Program-made: the position numbers and the translations under genes
Part shown: positions 1 to 6,137 of the stretch, one piece after another
Numbering within the stretch: position 1 is the first letter of the stretch
How the letters are laid out: the number at the start of each line of letters is the position of its first letter
Assembly (NCBI GenBank): GCA_030594505.1
Contig: JAUVFC010000060.1
Span: forward strand, 1-8,884
From: Desulfobacterales bacterium
Lineage (GTDB): Bacteria; Desulfobacterota; Desulfobacteria; Desulfobacterales; C00003106
DNA length: 8,884 nucleotides
Direction of reading: 5' to 3'
Notes under the pieces: model-generated
What the model saw: the letters and a program-made list of their open reading frames with translations, nothing else
What the model was told of the DNA's origin: nothing
The model's database searches: none

Positions 1-1
1 G

Positions 2-1804
2 CAGGTGGGGGTTGTTAGGATAGGCGTATCAATGGAGGCGCTAAACGATGAAATATCTGAATTGGAGAAATCCGTTCTGGGTTTTGCGATTATTTTCATC
101 TTGGCAGGGACTCTTATATCAATTCTTTTATCAAATAGGATCACAAGACCTATAACAGAGTTAATTCACGCAACCAAAAAAGTAGGCAAAAGAGAGTTTG
201 GCGCTAAAATAAGTGTCAGCAGTGGGGATGAAATAGCCACGCTGGCAGATTCATTCAATGAGATGAGCGAGAATTTACAGGAGACCACTGTTTCCCTCGA
301 TTATGTGGATAAGATCATGAAAAACATGATCGACACCTTGATTGTTGTTGATCCGGAAGCAAAGATCAAAACAGTTAATAGCGCGACATGTAAGGCCTTG
401 GGGTATAAAGAAGATGAGCTTATCGGGAAACAGGCTGCCGCTGTTTTAGGAGAAGATCTGTTCAAGGACTCAAGATTTGAAGAACTAATTAAGAAGGGAT
501 TTGTAAGTAATATAGAAATGACATATCTGTCAAAAGACGGTAGAAGGATACCCGTGCTATTTTCAAGTTCAGTCATGCGAGATGCAGGGGGAAATATTGA
601 AGGGGTAGTATGCGTAGCACAGGATATCACCGATCATGTGCGGGCAGAGGAAGAGAAAAAGAATCTTGAGGCCAGACTCCAGCAAGCCCAAAAGATGGAA
701 GCCATCGGCACGCTGGCCGGAGGTATTGCCCACGACTTTAACAACCTGCTCATGGGCATTCAAGGTCATACCTCTTTGATGCTTATGAATATTGATCCTT
801 CGCATCCCCATTACGACCGCTTACAGAACATTGAAAAGCAGGTTCAAAGCGGGGCGAAACTAACCTCACATCTGCTTGGGTATGCCAGGAAGGGCAGATA
901 TGCGGTCAAACCTCTTGACCTGAACCAATTAGTGAAAGAGACGTCCGAGGCCTTTGGCAGGACTAAAAAAGAGATTACGATTCACAGTAAGCTTGCTGAT
1001 GACTTATTTACAGTAGAGGCTGACGCCGCGCAGATAGAGCAGGTTCTTTTGAATCTGCTTGTAAATGCTTCAGACGCCATGCCTGGCGGCGGTAATATTG
1101 TTTTGAGGACCTTGAATATAACCCACAAGGATATGAAGAGCGAGATGTACGATCCAAGGCCCGGCAACTATGCGCTGTTAACCGTGACCGACACAGGCAC
1201 GGGTATGGATGAAGATACCCTCGAACGCATCTTTGACCCCTTCTTTACCACCAAGGAGATGGGCCGGGGCACCGGTCTTGGTCTGGCTTCGGCCTATGGT
1301 ATCATAAAGAGCCATCGCGGATATATTGACGTGGAATCCGAGAAAGGGGAAGGGACGACCTTCAGCGTTTATCTGCCTGCATCGGAAAAGAAGATCAAGG
1401 AACCTGTCAAAACCAGTGAGCAAGTTGTTCAGGGAACCGGAACGGTCTTGCTGGTAGATGACGAAGAGATAGTCCTGGAAGTAGGCAGGGACTTGCTGGA
1501 GGCCATAGGCTATAGGGTACTAACAGCCAGGGACGGGAAAGAGGCCGTCGAGGTTTACAGAAAAAATCGGGATGGTATAGACATAGTCCTTTTGGACATG
1601 GTTATGCCCGATATCGGTGGCGGTGAAGCATACGACCGCATGAAAGAGATCAACCCGGATATAAAGGTCCTGCTCTCAAGCGGATACAGCATAGACGGCC
1701 AGGCGGCCGAGATATTGAAACGTGGTTGTAACGGTTTTATTCAGAAACCTTTCGATATGAATCAGCTGTCCGGGAAAATAAAGGAGATCCTGGAAAAAGA
1801 ATAG
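2..1804 (+). CDS. Hybrid sensor histidine kinase with C-terminal receiver domain (5' end outside window)
   Basis: Membrane-bound hybrid two-component kinase; the frame is already open at the window edge, so the true start and most of the sensor lie upstream. Residues are numbered from the GTG at position 5. The tail of an extracytoplasmic sensor is followed by a membrane segment (about 24-43), HAMP (about 44-97), a PAS domain (about 100-215) and a short coiled coil. The phosphoacceptor box is GGIAHDFNNLL with H243, the NtrB-like HDFNN variety. ATPase boxes are complete: N box NLLVNASDAM (350-359), DTGTGMD (396-402), FDPFFTTKE (410-418) and GRGTGLGLA (420-428). The receiver has acidic D485/D486, phospho-acceptor D531 and K581. 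All catalytic residues are present, so it should autophosphorylate and pass phosphate from H243 to D531. The signal and the downstream partner are unknown. A truncated nucleotidyltransferase start abuts its stop codon, hinting at a former operon. Confidence 0.95.
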   Translation, partial: QVGVVRIGVSMEALNDEISELEKSVLGFAIIFILAGTLISILLSNRITRPITELIHATKKVGKREFGAKISVSSGDEIATLADSFNEMSENLQETTVSLDYVDKIMKNMIDTLIVVDPEAKIKTVNSATCKALGYKEDELIGKQAAAVLGEDLFKDSRFEELIKKGFVSNIEMTYLSKDGRRIPVLFSSSVMRDAGGNIEGVVCVAQDITDHVRAEEEKKNLEARLQQAQKMEAIGTLAGGIAHDFNNLLMGIQGHTSLMLMNIDPSHPHYDRLQNIEKQVQSGAKLTSHLLGYARKGRYAVKPLDLNQLVKETSEAFGRTKKEITIHSKLADDLFTVEADAAQIEQVLLNLLVNASDAMPGGGNIVLRTLNITHKDMKSEMYDPRPGNYALLTVTDTGTGMDEDTLERIFDPFFTTKEMGRGTGLGLASAYGIIKSHRGYIDVESEKGEGTTFSVYLPASEKKIKEPVKTSEQVVQGTGTVLLVDDEEIVLEVGRDLLEAIGYRVLTARDGKEAVEVYRKNRDGIDIVLLDMVMPDIGGGEAYDRMKEINPDIKVLLSSGYSIDGQAAEILKRGCNGFIQKPFDMNQLSGKIKEILEKE

Positions 1805-1873
1805 GTGAAAGCTCTCCTTTTTGCCGCAGGATACGGCACCAGGCTTTACCCGCCGCAGTTCTCTCTTCCCTAA
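1805..1873 (+). pseudogene. Truncated 5' remnant of an NTP_transferase (sugar-nucleotidyltransferase) gene
   Basis: A GTG directly abutting the kinase TAG opens a 22-codon frame whose first 16 residues read MKALLFAAGYGTRLYP. This is the N-terminal nucleotide-binding signature of NDP-sugar pyrophosphorylases (GxGTRLxP; normally followed by LT...PK). After the proline the family pattern is lost (PQFSLP) and a TAA follows at 1871. No continuation is seen in the next few hundred bases, which instead hold the fic promoter. I infer the 5' stub of a gene that followed the kinase in the same transcript and was cut by deletion or by arrival of the fic segment. A 16-residue match starting at a legal start codon at an operon-like junction is unlikely by chance, but an independent alignment is needed. 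Probably non-functional. Confidence 0.7.
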
Positions 1874-1895
1874 AGACTCTTTACGAAGTCATCAA

Positions 1896-1908
1896 ATTTG
1901 TGACAAAT
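1896..1908. promoter_or_regulatory. Palindrome ATTTGT-G-ACAAAT upstream of the fic promoter (candidate operator)
   Basis: A perfect 6-base inverted repeat around a single G ends three bases before the TTGACA at 1912. Its right arm belongs to a TGACAAAT box (1901-1908) that recurs downstream of fic at 3138-3145. The position beside the -35 suits a repressor or autoregulator, and the Fic protein carries a C-terminal winged helix that could bind here. Binding is inference. Confidence 0.45.
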
Positions 1909-1911
1909 CGG

Positions 1912-1940
1912 TTGACAAAATTAAAGCACTCTTATATTAT
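1912..1940 (+). promoter_or_regulatory. Sigma70-type promoter of fic
   Basis: A consensus TTGACA (1912-1917) lies 17 bases before TATTAT (1935-1940). An overlapping perfect TATAAT sits at 1938-1943 but with a 20-base spacer. The predicted transcript start near 1947-1950 leaves a leader of about 30 bases before the GTG start at 1979. Fic therefore appears to be transcribed independently of the upstream kinase. Confidence 0.65.
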
Positions 1941-1978
1941 AATAACAATTAATTTAATGTATTAGGAGTGACAAAAAC

Positions 1979-3115
1979 GTGGACAATAATATGGTCAAAA
2001 AAGTGTTGACCTTCAAGTCCGGGCAGTTTGTATTCAGCAGAAAGTTTGATAGGGACAAATTATTAAAAACTATCATTAAGTCACAAATCCTTTATCAGAC
2101 AGTCAGTGATTTACCTATATTGCCCAACTTGGCCGCAAGGCTGGAAGAGGAGATAATCCGAAGATCAATATTCGGAACTGCCGCTATCGAAGGGAACCCC
2201 CTGAATGAAGAAGAGGTCAACCGGATCCTTTCTCAACCGGCAAGCACTGAGAAGCTCGCACAGGCTGAACGGGAAATCCGAAATCTTAAGGCTGCATATG
2301 ATTTTGTTGCAAGCTTACAACCTTCCGGATCTCCCTTTGAACTGACAGAAGAGATCGTTAAAAAGGTTCACCATATAATTACAAAAGATATAGAATACCG
2401 ATACAATAGGCCGGGCCACTACCGAGATCATATTGTTAAGGTGGGCAACGAGGAACATGGAGGCATTTATACCCCACCTGAGATCCTGGCAGATATAAAG
2501 ACACTGATGAAGGAATTTATTTCGTGGATAAACAGCAAAGAGATTACAGAGGAAGAACCTGCAATACGTGCCGGGCTGGCGCACTATCATTTAGCCTTAA
2601 TTCACCCTTTTGGTGATGGCAATGGCAGGACAGCCCGACTGATTGAAGCCCTACTTTTACGTACGGCGGGCATTAAATATGTGCCAATAATGCTTTCAAA
2701 TTTTTATTACAGAAACATGGACGAATACTTTTGGACGTTCTCTAATTCGATAAAGAATAAAGAAAAAGATATAACTCCATTCATGGAATTTTTCTTCAGA
2801 GGAGCGATAGATTCTTTAGAGGATATTAGGGAACGAATCACATCTCTTATTCGCACGCTTGCCCTGCGTGACTATTATAGCTTTCTTAAAGGCGAAAAGG
2901 CCATAACTCAAAGACAACACGATCTTCTGACTATTTTATTGGAACGGTTGCAACCTTTCAGTCTTGCAGATTTATCACACAAACCCCCCTTTACCATATT
3001 ATATGGAAAAGTGAGCGAAAGAACAGCGAGGCGAGATTTAAAGAAATTGCTGGATAATAAGCTGTTAAATATAGAAGGGAATGGATATACGTTGAATCTT
3101 CGGGTACTGGGGTAG
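1979..3115 (+). CDS. fic: Fic-family protein adenylyltransferase with N-terminal inhibitory motif and C-terminal winged helix
   Basis: A 378-residue cytoplasmic Fic protein. The catalytic loop HPFGDGNGRTAR (209-220) matches HxFx[D/E]GNGRxxR with H209 and all ATP/Mg-contacting positions intact, so transfer of AMP from ATP to a target hydroxyl is expected. The target-docking flap GGIYTPPE lies at 161-168. An N-terminal inhibitory helix carries TAAIEG (67-72), the [S/T]xxxE[G/N] motif with E71, marking a class II, self-inhibited Fic. Residues about 310-378 look like a winged-helix DNA-binding region (SERTARRDLKKLLDNKLL recognition part), as in many free-standing bacterial Fic proteins. The GTG start is chosen because AGGAG (1964-1968) lies 10 bases upstream; an ATG at 1991 is a less well-placed alternative. 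The gene looks more AT-rich than mutL and has its own promoter plus flanking repeats, consistent with acquisition. Its target is unknown. Confidence 0.93.
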   Translation: MDNNMVKKVLTFKSGQFVFSRKFDRDKLLKTIIKSQILYQTVSDLPILPNLAARLEEEIIRRSIFGTAAIEGNPLNEEEVNRILSQPASTEKLAQAEREIRNLKAAYDFVASLQPSGSPFELTEEIVKKVHHIITKDIEYRYNRPGHYRDHIVKVGNEEHGGIYTPPEILADIKTLMKEFISWINSKEITEEEPAIRAGLAHYHLALIHPFGDGNGRTARLIEALLLRTAGIKYVPIMLSNFYYRNMDEYFWTFSNSIKNKEKDITPFMEFFFRGAIDSLEDIRERITSLIRTLALRDYYSFLKGEKAITQRQHDLLTILLERLQPFSLADLSHKPPFTILYGKVSERTARRDLKKLLDNKLLNIEGNGYTLNLRVLG

Positions 3116-3139
3116 TAACATCCCACGTCTCCAAAGATG

Positions 3140-3168
3140 ACAAATTGTAAACTGGATTGACAATTTGT
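3140..3168. repeat. Inverted repeat ACAAATTGT / ACAATTTGT downstream of fic
   Basis: Perfect 9-base arms (3140-3148 and 3160-3168) flank an 11-base spacer, 24 bases after the fic stop. The arms sit inside TGACAAAT (3138-3145) and TTGACAATTT (3157-3166), which echo the boxes in the fic promoter. It could fold as an AT-rich hairpin, but no T-run follows, so a rho-independent terminator is not convincing. A protein-binding site or cassette end is equally possible. Confidence 0.5.
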
Positions 3169-3278
3169 ACGATTTAAGGAACTTGCAGCGACCGCATTAA
3201 ATAAAGAATTCTACTCCCCGTGGGGCCGGATTTTTGATTCATGTTCGAATGATGAGATTAGAGGTTGAAGCGAGGAGG

Positions 3279-3299
3279 ACTTAAAGCTTTACTTTAAGT
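3279..3299. repeat. Inverted repeat ACTTAAAG-CTTTA-CTTTAAGT
   Basis: Eight-base perfect arms (3279-3286 and 3292-3299) flank a five-base loop and run straight into TTTT (3299-3302). It may be a weak AT-rich terminator for transcription from the left, or an operator for the promoter just downstream. It starts 101 bases before the cyclophilin-like gene. Confidence 0.4.
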
Positions 3300-3312
3300 T
3301 TTGTGGCGGAAA

Positions 3313-3350
3313 CACTATAATTTATGACTTTTTACGAAACCACTATAATT
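3313..3350 (+). promoter_or_regulatory. Twin CACTATAATT elements, candidate -10 boxes of the cyclophilin-like/cupin operon
   Basis: Two identical 10-base copies (3313-3322 and 3341-3350), 28 bases apart, each contain a perfect TATAAT (3316-3321 and 3344-3349). No good TTGACA lies at 16-18 bases upstream of either one; TTATGA (3322-3327) is the best partner for the second. They probably hold the start site for the two-gene unit beginning at 3380, possibly needing an activator. Confidence 0.4.
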
Positions 3351-3379
3351 GATAGAGAAATAATAACAGGAGGTTTCTG

Positions 3380-3757
3380 ATGAGAATTCGTATTTCCTGG
3401 AGTAATGGCGAGGTGACCGCCCTTCTTAAGGACACACCAACCGCGCGCAAGCTGCTGGATGCGTTACCGTGTGAATCGGACGCCCATACGTGGGGGGATG
3501 AGGTTTACTTTAGCGTACCCGTTGAAACTGAATTAGAACCGGACGCACGGCAGGTGGTAGATCCCGGCACGGTCTGTTTCTGGGTGGAAGGCCAGTCTCT
3601 CGCGATTCCATTTGGTCCTACGCCGATCTCCCAGGGAGATGAGTGTCGACTGGTCACCGAAGTCAATATCCTGGGCAAGCTGGAAGATGATCCCTCTTCC
3701 CTAAGCTCAGTAGATGAGGGTGAGACTATGCGCGTGGAGGTGATGCATGAACACTGA
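3380..3757 (+). CDS. Cyclophilin-like fold protein of the DUF369/TM1367 type
   Basis: A small 125-residue protein with no signal peptide or membrane segment. WGDEVYFSVPV (38-48), GTVCFWVEGQSLAIPFGPTP (63-82) and NILGKL (96-101) are the conserved strands of the cyclophilin-like DUF369 family (Pfam Cyclophil_like, PF04126). The family has a small beta-barrel fold resembling cyclophilin, and its biochemical role has not been established. The acidic C-terminal tail is poorly conserved. The ATG start follows a strong AGGAGGT (3368-3374) with five intervening bases. The reading frame overlaps the cupin gene by 11 bases, so the two are almost certainly co-transcribed and translationally coupled. Confidence 0.85.
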   Translation: MRIRISWSNGEVTALLKDTPTARKLLDALPCESDAHTWGDEVYFSVPVETELEPDARQVVDPGTVCFWVEGQSLAIPFGPTPISQGDECRLVTEVNILGKLEDDPSSLSSVDEGETMRVEVMHEH

Positions 3758-4112
3758 ACCGGGCAAGTTTAAGGAAGAAGACCATCGCCCGTGGGGCTTC
3801 TACGAAGTCCTCTTAGACGAGCCGGATCATAAGGTCAAGCGGATCACGGTCTATCCGGGCAAAAGGCTCTCCCTGCAGCGCCATCAGAAGAGAAGCGAGC
3901 ATTGGCATATTATTAAAGGTAATGCCGTGGTAACCCTTGATGATAAAGAGATCCCCCTGGGAAAAGGAGAGTCTGTTGATATTCCCCGTGGCGGGACTCA
4001 TCGTGTCGCAAACCCCGGACAAGAAGAGATGGTCTTTATCGAGATACAGCAGGGGGATTATTTTGGTGAAGATGATATTGAGCGGTTTGAGGATGATTTT
4101 GGGAGGGTGTGA
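3747..4112 (+). CDS. Stand-alone cupin of the type II phosphomannose isomerase (ManC C-terminal) family
   Basis: A 121-residue single-domain cupin. RPWGFYEVL (14-22), the first cupin motif around LSLQRHQKRSEHWHIIKG (41-58) and the second, GESVDIPRGGTHRVANPG (74-91), match the C-terminal isomerase domain of bifunctional ManC/AlgA proteins (Pfam MannoseP_isomer). Likely metal ligands by family alignment are Q44, H46, E51 and H85. Full-length enzymes interconvert fructose-6-phosphate and mannose-6-phosphate and make GDP-mannose; this copy lacks the guanylyltransferase half, so isomerase activity is possible but unproven. It may instead be a sugar-binding cupin. GGAGGT (3736-3741), inside the preceding gene, sits five bases before the ATG. 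A nucleotidyltransferase remnant lies about 1.9 kb upstream, which may or may not be a historical partner. Confidence 0.85.
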   Translation: MNTEPGKFKEEDHRPWGFYEVLLDEPDHKVKRITVYPGKRLSLQRHQKRSEHWHIIKGNAVVTLDDKEIPLGKGESVDIPRGGTHRVANPGQEEMVFIEIQQGDYFGEDDIERFEDDFGRV

Positions 4113-4148
4113 TAAACAATCTGAAAAGCGGTCCTTTACAGCACCCTC
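4103..4148. terminator. Inverted repeat spanning the convergent cupin/mutL gene ends
   Basis: GAGGGTG (4103-4109) and CACCCTC (4142-4148) are perfect 7-base complements separated by 32 bases. They overlap the last codons of the cupin gene and of mutL respectively. Only 23 bases separate the two stop codons. A stem here could slow polymerase from both sides, but the loop is long and no clear T-run follows on either strand, so this is tentative. Confidence 0.3.
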
Positions 4149-5920
4149 TTAAACGCCTTTTCAATATCCCTCAGCGTCCATTCCACCCAGGTGGGACGAC
4201 CGTGGGGGCAGTGGGCGGGAAAGTTCAGTTCGTCCAATTGTCTCAGGAGGGTCTCCATTTCCTCGACGGTAAGCGCTTGATTCGCCCTTATGGCTCCGTG
4301 GCAGGCCATCACCGCAAAACAGGTGTCTACTGCCTTGTCTATTCCCTTAGAAGCGCCTGTTTCAATAATCTTTTCTACGATCTCGATAATCAGCGGTTTA
4401 AGCGATTTTCCCACAAGGAGCCCCGGCACCGATTTAATCATGTAGGTTCGTCCCCCGAACGGCTCGATCTCGATCCCCATTTTTAAAAAGTCCTCTAAAA
4501 GGCCTTCAAGTATGGGAGCCTCTCTGTGACCGAGTTCCAGGGGCTCGGGGATTAAAAGACCTTGTGAGGCAACGCTGGATCGGGTGTAGGAATCTCTCAG
4601 TTTTTCAAAGAGGATCCGTTCATGGGCTGCATGCTGATCAATGATGATAAACCCGTCCCGGGATTCGCATACAATATAGGAATTATGAATCTGACCCACC
4701 AGCCTGAGGTCGGCAAATCCTTTTTCTTGCGGGATGGGTACACTTTTTGATTCATCGGCCGGACCTGCATAAGGTTCTGGTCCGGGCTCCTTTACGATTG
4801 CAATAGATTGCGGTGCAGCGGTTTTCTGTATGGGATGATCAAACAGCGTGGCGTTGCGTGAATACGAAGGGCGCGGTTCTACAGACCTTTCCAGGGGGCT
4901 TAAAACCGATTTTTTCATTACACCGGGACGATCCAGCGACATCATAGCAGAGGTGATCGCTGTAACCACTCCATCATGTACCTGTTTTGGCGCTGCAAAC
5001 CGGACCGCGCTTTTGGCGGGGTGCACGTTTACGTCAACCATTGTGGGAGGGACTCTCACAAAAAGTACCGCTGTGGGAAAGACCCCTTTCATCAGCCTGC
5101 CGCGATATGCCTCCATAACAGCGTGATCGATCACCCGATCCCGGATAAAACGGCCGTTTACGTACACATACAGGCCGCGTTTTGTGGCGCGCGAGGCATC
5201 GGGCGCTGCCGCAAACCCGCGCAATCGCATATTATCGCTCTCATAATCTATTTCACACATCTTCCCCCACAGGTCCCGGCCCAGGATATCGATTAGCCTG
5301 TGAGAGATGTCGGCTGTGGCTGTCCAGTCTCCTACGGTCTTGTGGTTGTGGATTAGTTTAAAATGGATGTCCGGATAGACAAGGGCGGTTCGGGTGACAC
5401 AATCCGTGATATGCCCCATTTCGGTCTGAACTGTCTTTAAAAACTTGCGCCGCGCAGGGACATTTAAAAAGAGATCCCTTACAGTAATCATAGTACCGAC
5501 AGGCGCTCCAATCTCGGAAACCTGTTTGATCTTTCCCCCGGAAACCGCGATCCGGGTCGCTGCATCGTTTTTATTGGTTCGGGTGACCATGTCCATCCGG
5601 GAAACCGAGGCGATACTCGGGATCGCCTCCCCCCGAAACCCGAGAGTCTCTATGGCGAACAGGTCTTCATCCTGCCAGATCTTGCTTGTGGCATACCGTT
5701 CCAGGGAAAGGAGCGCGTCGTCACGGGTCATTCCGATCCCATTGTCGGATACCCGGATCAGCTTGCGCCCCCCTGCCTCTATTTCAATGACGATCTTGGC
5801 GCTTTCCGCATCAATGGCATTCTCTAAGATTTCCTTGACCACAGAGGCGGGCCGCTCCACCACCTCGCCCGCTGCGATCTTATTGGAAAGGTTTTCAGGA
5901 AGTATTCGGATCTTTGGCAT
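4136..5920 (-). CDS. mutL: DNA mismatch repair protein MutL, endonuclease type
   Basis: A full-length 594-residue MutL, the matchmaker that couples MutS mismatch recognition to strand incision. The N-terminal GHKL ATPase is intact: E30, N34 and D37 in KEILENAIDA, DNGIGM (59-64), GFRGEA (94-99) and NVHPAKSAVRF (298-308). A proline-rich linker covers about 330-400. The C-terminal domain carries the metal-dependent nicking motif DQHAAHERILFE (428-439, DQHAx2Ex4E) plus ACHGAIRA (539-546) and CPHGRP (571-576), so this MutL should nick DNA itself, as in bacteria lacking MutH. QGLLIP (453-458) fits the Qxx[L/I]xP beta-clamp contact. The ATG is secure because MPKIRILPENL is the canonical MutL start. 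No Shine-Dalgarno sequence precedes it and the promoter lies unusually close. It converges on the cupin gene. Confidence 0.98.
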   Translation of the reverse strand: MPKIRILPENLSNKIAAGEVVERPASVVKEILENAIDAESAKIVIEIEAGGRKLIRVSDNGIGMTRDDALLSLERYATSKIWQDEDLFAIETLGFRGEAIPSIASVSRMDMVTRTNKNDAATRIAVSGGKIKQVSEIGAPVGTMITVRDLFLNVPARRKFLKTVQTEMGHITDCVTRTALVYPDIHFKLIHNHKTVGDWTATADISHRLIDILGRDLWGKMCEIDYESDNMRLRGFAAAPDASRATKRGLYVYVNGRFIRDRVIDHAVMEAYRGRLMKGVFPTAVLFVRVPPTMVDVNVHPAKSAVRFAAPKQVHDGVVTAITSAMMSLDRPGVMKKSVLSPLERSVEPRPSYSRNATLFDHPIQKTAAPQSIAIVKEPGPEPYAGPADESKSVPIPQEKGFADLRLVGQIHNSYIVCESRDGFIIIDQHAAHERILFEKLRDSYTRSSVASQGLLIPEPLELGHREAPILEGLLEDFLKMGIEIEPFGGRTYMIKSVPGLLVGKSLKPLIIEIVEKIIETGASKGIDKAVDTCFAVMACHGAIRANQALTVEEMETLLRQLDELNFPAHCPHGRPTWVEWTLRDIEKAFKRVL

Positions 5921-5927
5921 GGCGAAG

Positions 5928-5956
5928 TTTATATCCGACCCACGTTAGCTCGTCAA
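5928..5956 (-). promoter_or_regulatory. mutL promoter, very close to the start codon
   Basis: Read on the minus strand, TTGACG (5956-5951) is followed after exactly 17 bases by TATAAA (5933-5928). The -10 ends only seven bases before the mutL ATG (5920-5918), placing the predicted transcript start at or within a base or two of the start codon. This implies a leaderless or nearly leaderless mRNA, in line with the absence of a Shine-Dalgarno sequence. Confidence 0.6.
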
Positions 5957-5958
5957 TC

Positions 5959-5982
5959 AATTGTTGAAAGAATTGTTGAAAG
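5959..5982. repeat. Tandem 12-base direct repeat in the mutL/cytochrome divergent region
   Basis: AATTGTTGAAAG occurs twice in perfect tandem (5959-5970 and 5971-5982). A partial third TTGTTGA lies at 6009-6015. The array begins three bases from the outer edge of the mutL -35 and lies upstream of the cytochrome promoter. This is a typical place for a regulator binding side by side, though slippage-generated repetition is also possible. Confidence 0.55.
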
Positions 5983-6019
5983 AAAAGTTCGTAACTTATA
6001 GGTATGACTTGTTGATATC

Positions 6020-6048
6020 TTGACATGTAAGTTAAGGCCGGATATATA
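6020..6048 (+). promoter_or_regulatory. Sigma70-type promoter of the cytochrome/sensor/kinase operon
   Basis: Consensus TTGACA (6020-6025), a 17-base spacer and TATATA (6043-6048). The predicted start is near 6055, upstream of every possible start codon of the cytochrome gene. No other promoter is apparent before the two following genes, which are tightly packed, so it probably drives all three. Confidence 0.65.
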
Positions 6049-6137
6049 CATACTATGTTTTCGCGGCTATTTTGAACCGCAAAATAAGACTTTTTATGGG
6101 GCCCTTGAAAAATAATCCGCGGCGCCGGATGTCTGAA

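Larger units (their letters stand above)
3116..3379. other. Non-coding intergenic stretch rich in small repeats
   Basis: No gene is supported in these 264 bases. The longest stop-free stretch (3161-3265, plus strand) has no plausible start or ribosome site and no recognisable family. The minus strand offers only a 22-codon ATG frame without support. The stretch contains the inverted repeats at 3140-3168 and 3279-3299, a short CCCC-GT-GGGG at 3216-3225, an ATTC/GAAT pair at 3237-3250, and two CACTATAATT copies before the next gene. Confidence 0.6.

Noticed and set aside
1896..3168. Insertion sequence or transposon carrying fic
   Set aside because: No transposase, no long terminal inverted repeats and no clear target-site duplication were found; only short AT-rich boxes flank the gene.
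3205..3262. A TTCGAAT loop with a near-complete stem (around 3239-3255) resembling a tRNA T-arm
   Set aside because: One stem pair fails and no matching acceptor, D-arm or anticodon arm can be found upstream, so it is not a tRNA gene.
4109..4486. A 125-codon plus-strand open frame across the mutL 3' end
   Set aside because: It lies entirely antisense to the conserved MutL C-terminal domain and has no recognisable protein family; it is a shadow of mutL.
5445..5948. A 167-codon plus-strand open frame across the mutL 5' end
   Set aside because: It is antisense to the invariant MutL ATPase motifs, starts with TTG without a ribosome site, and shows low-complexity serine/arginine composition typical of a shadow frame.
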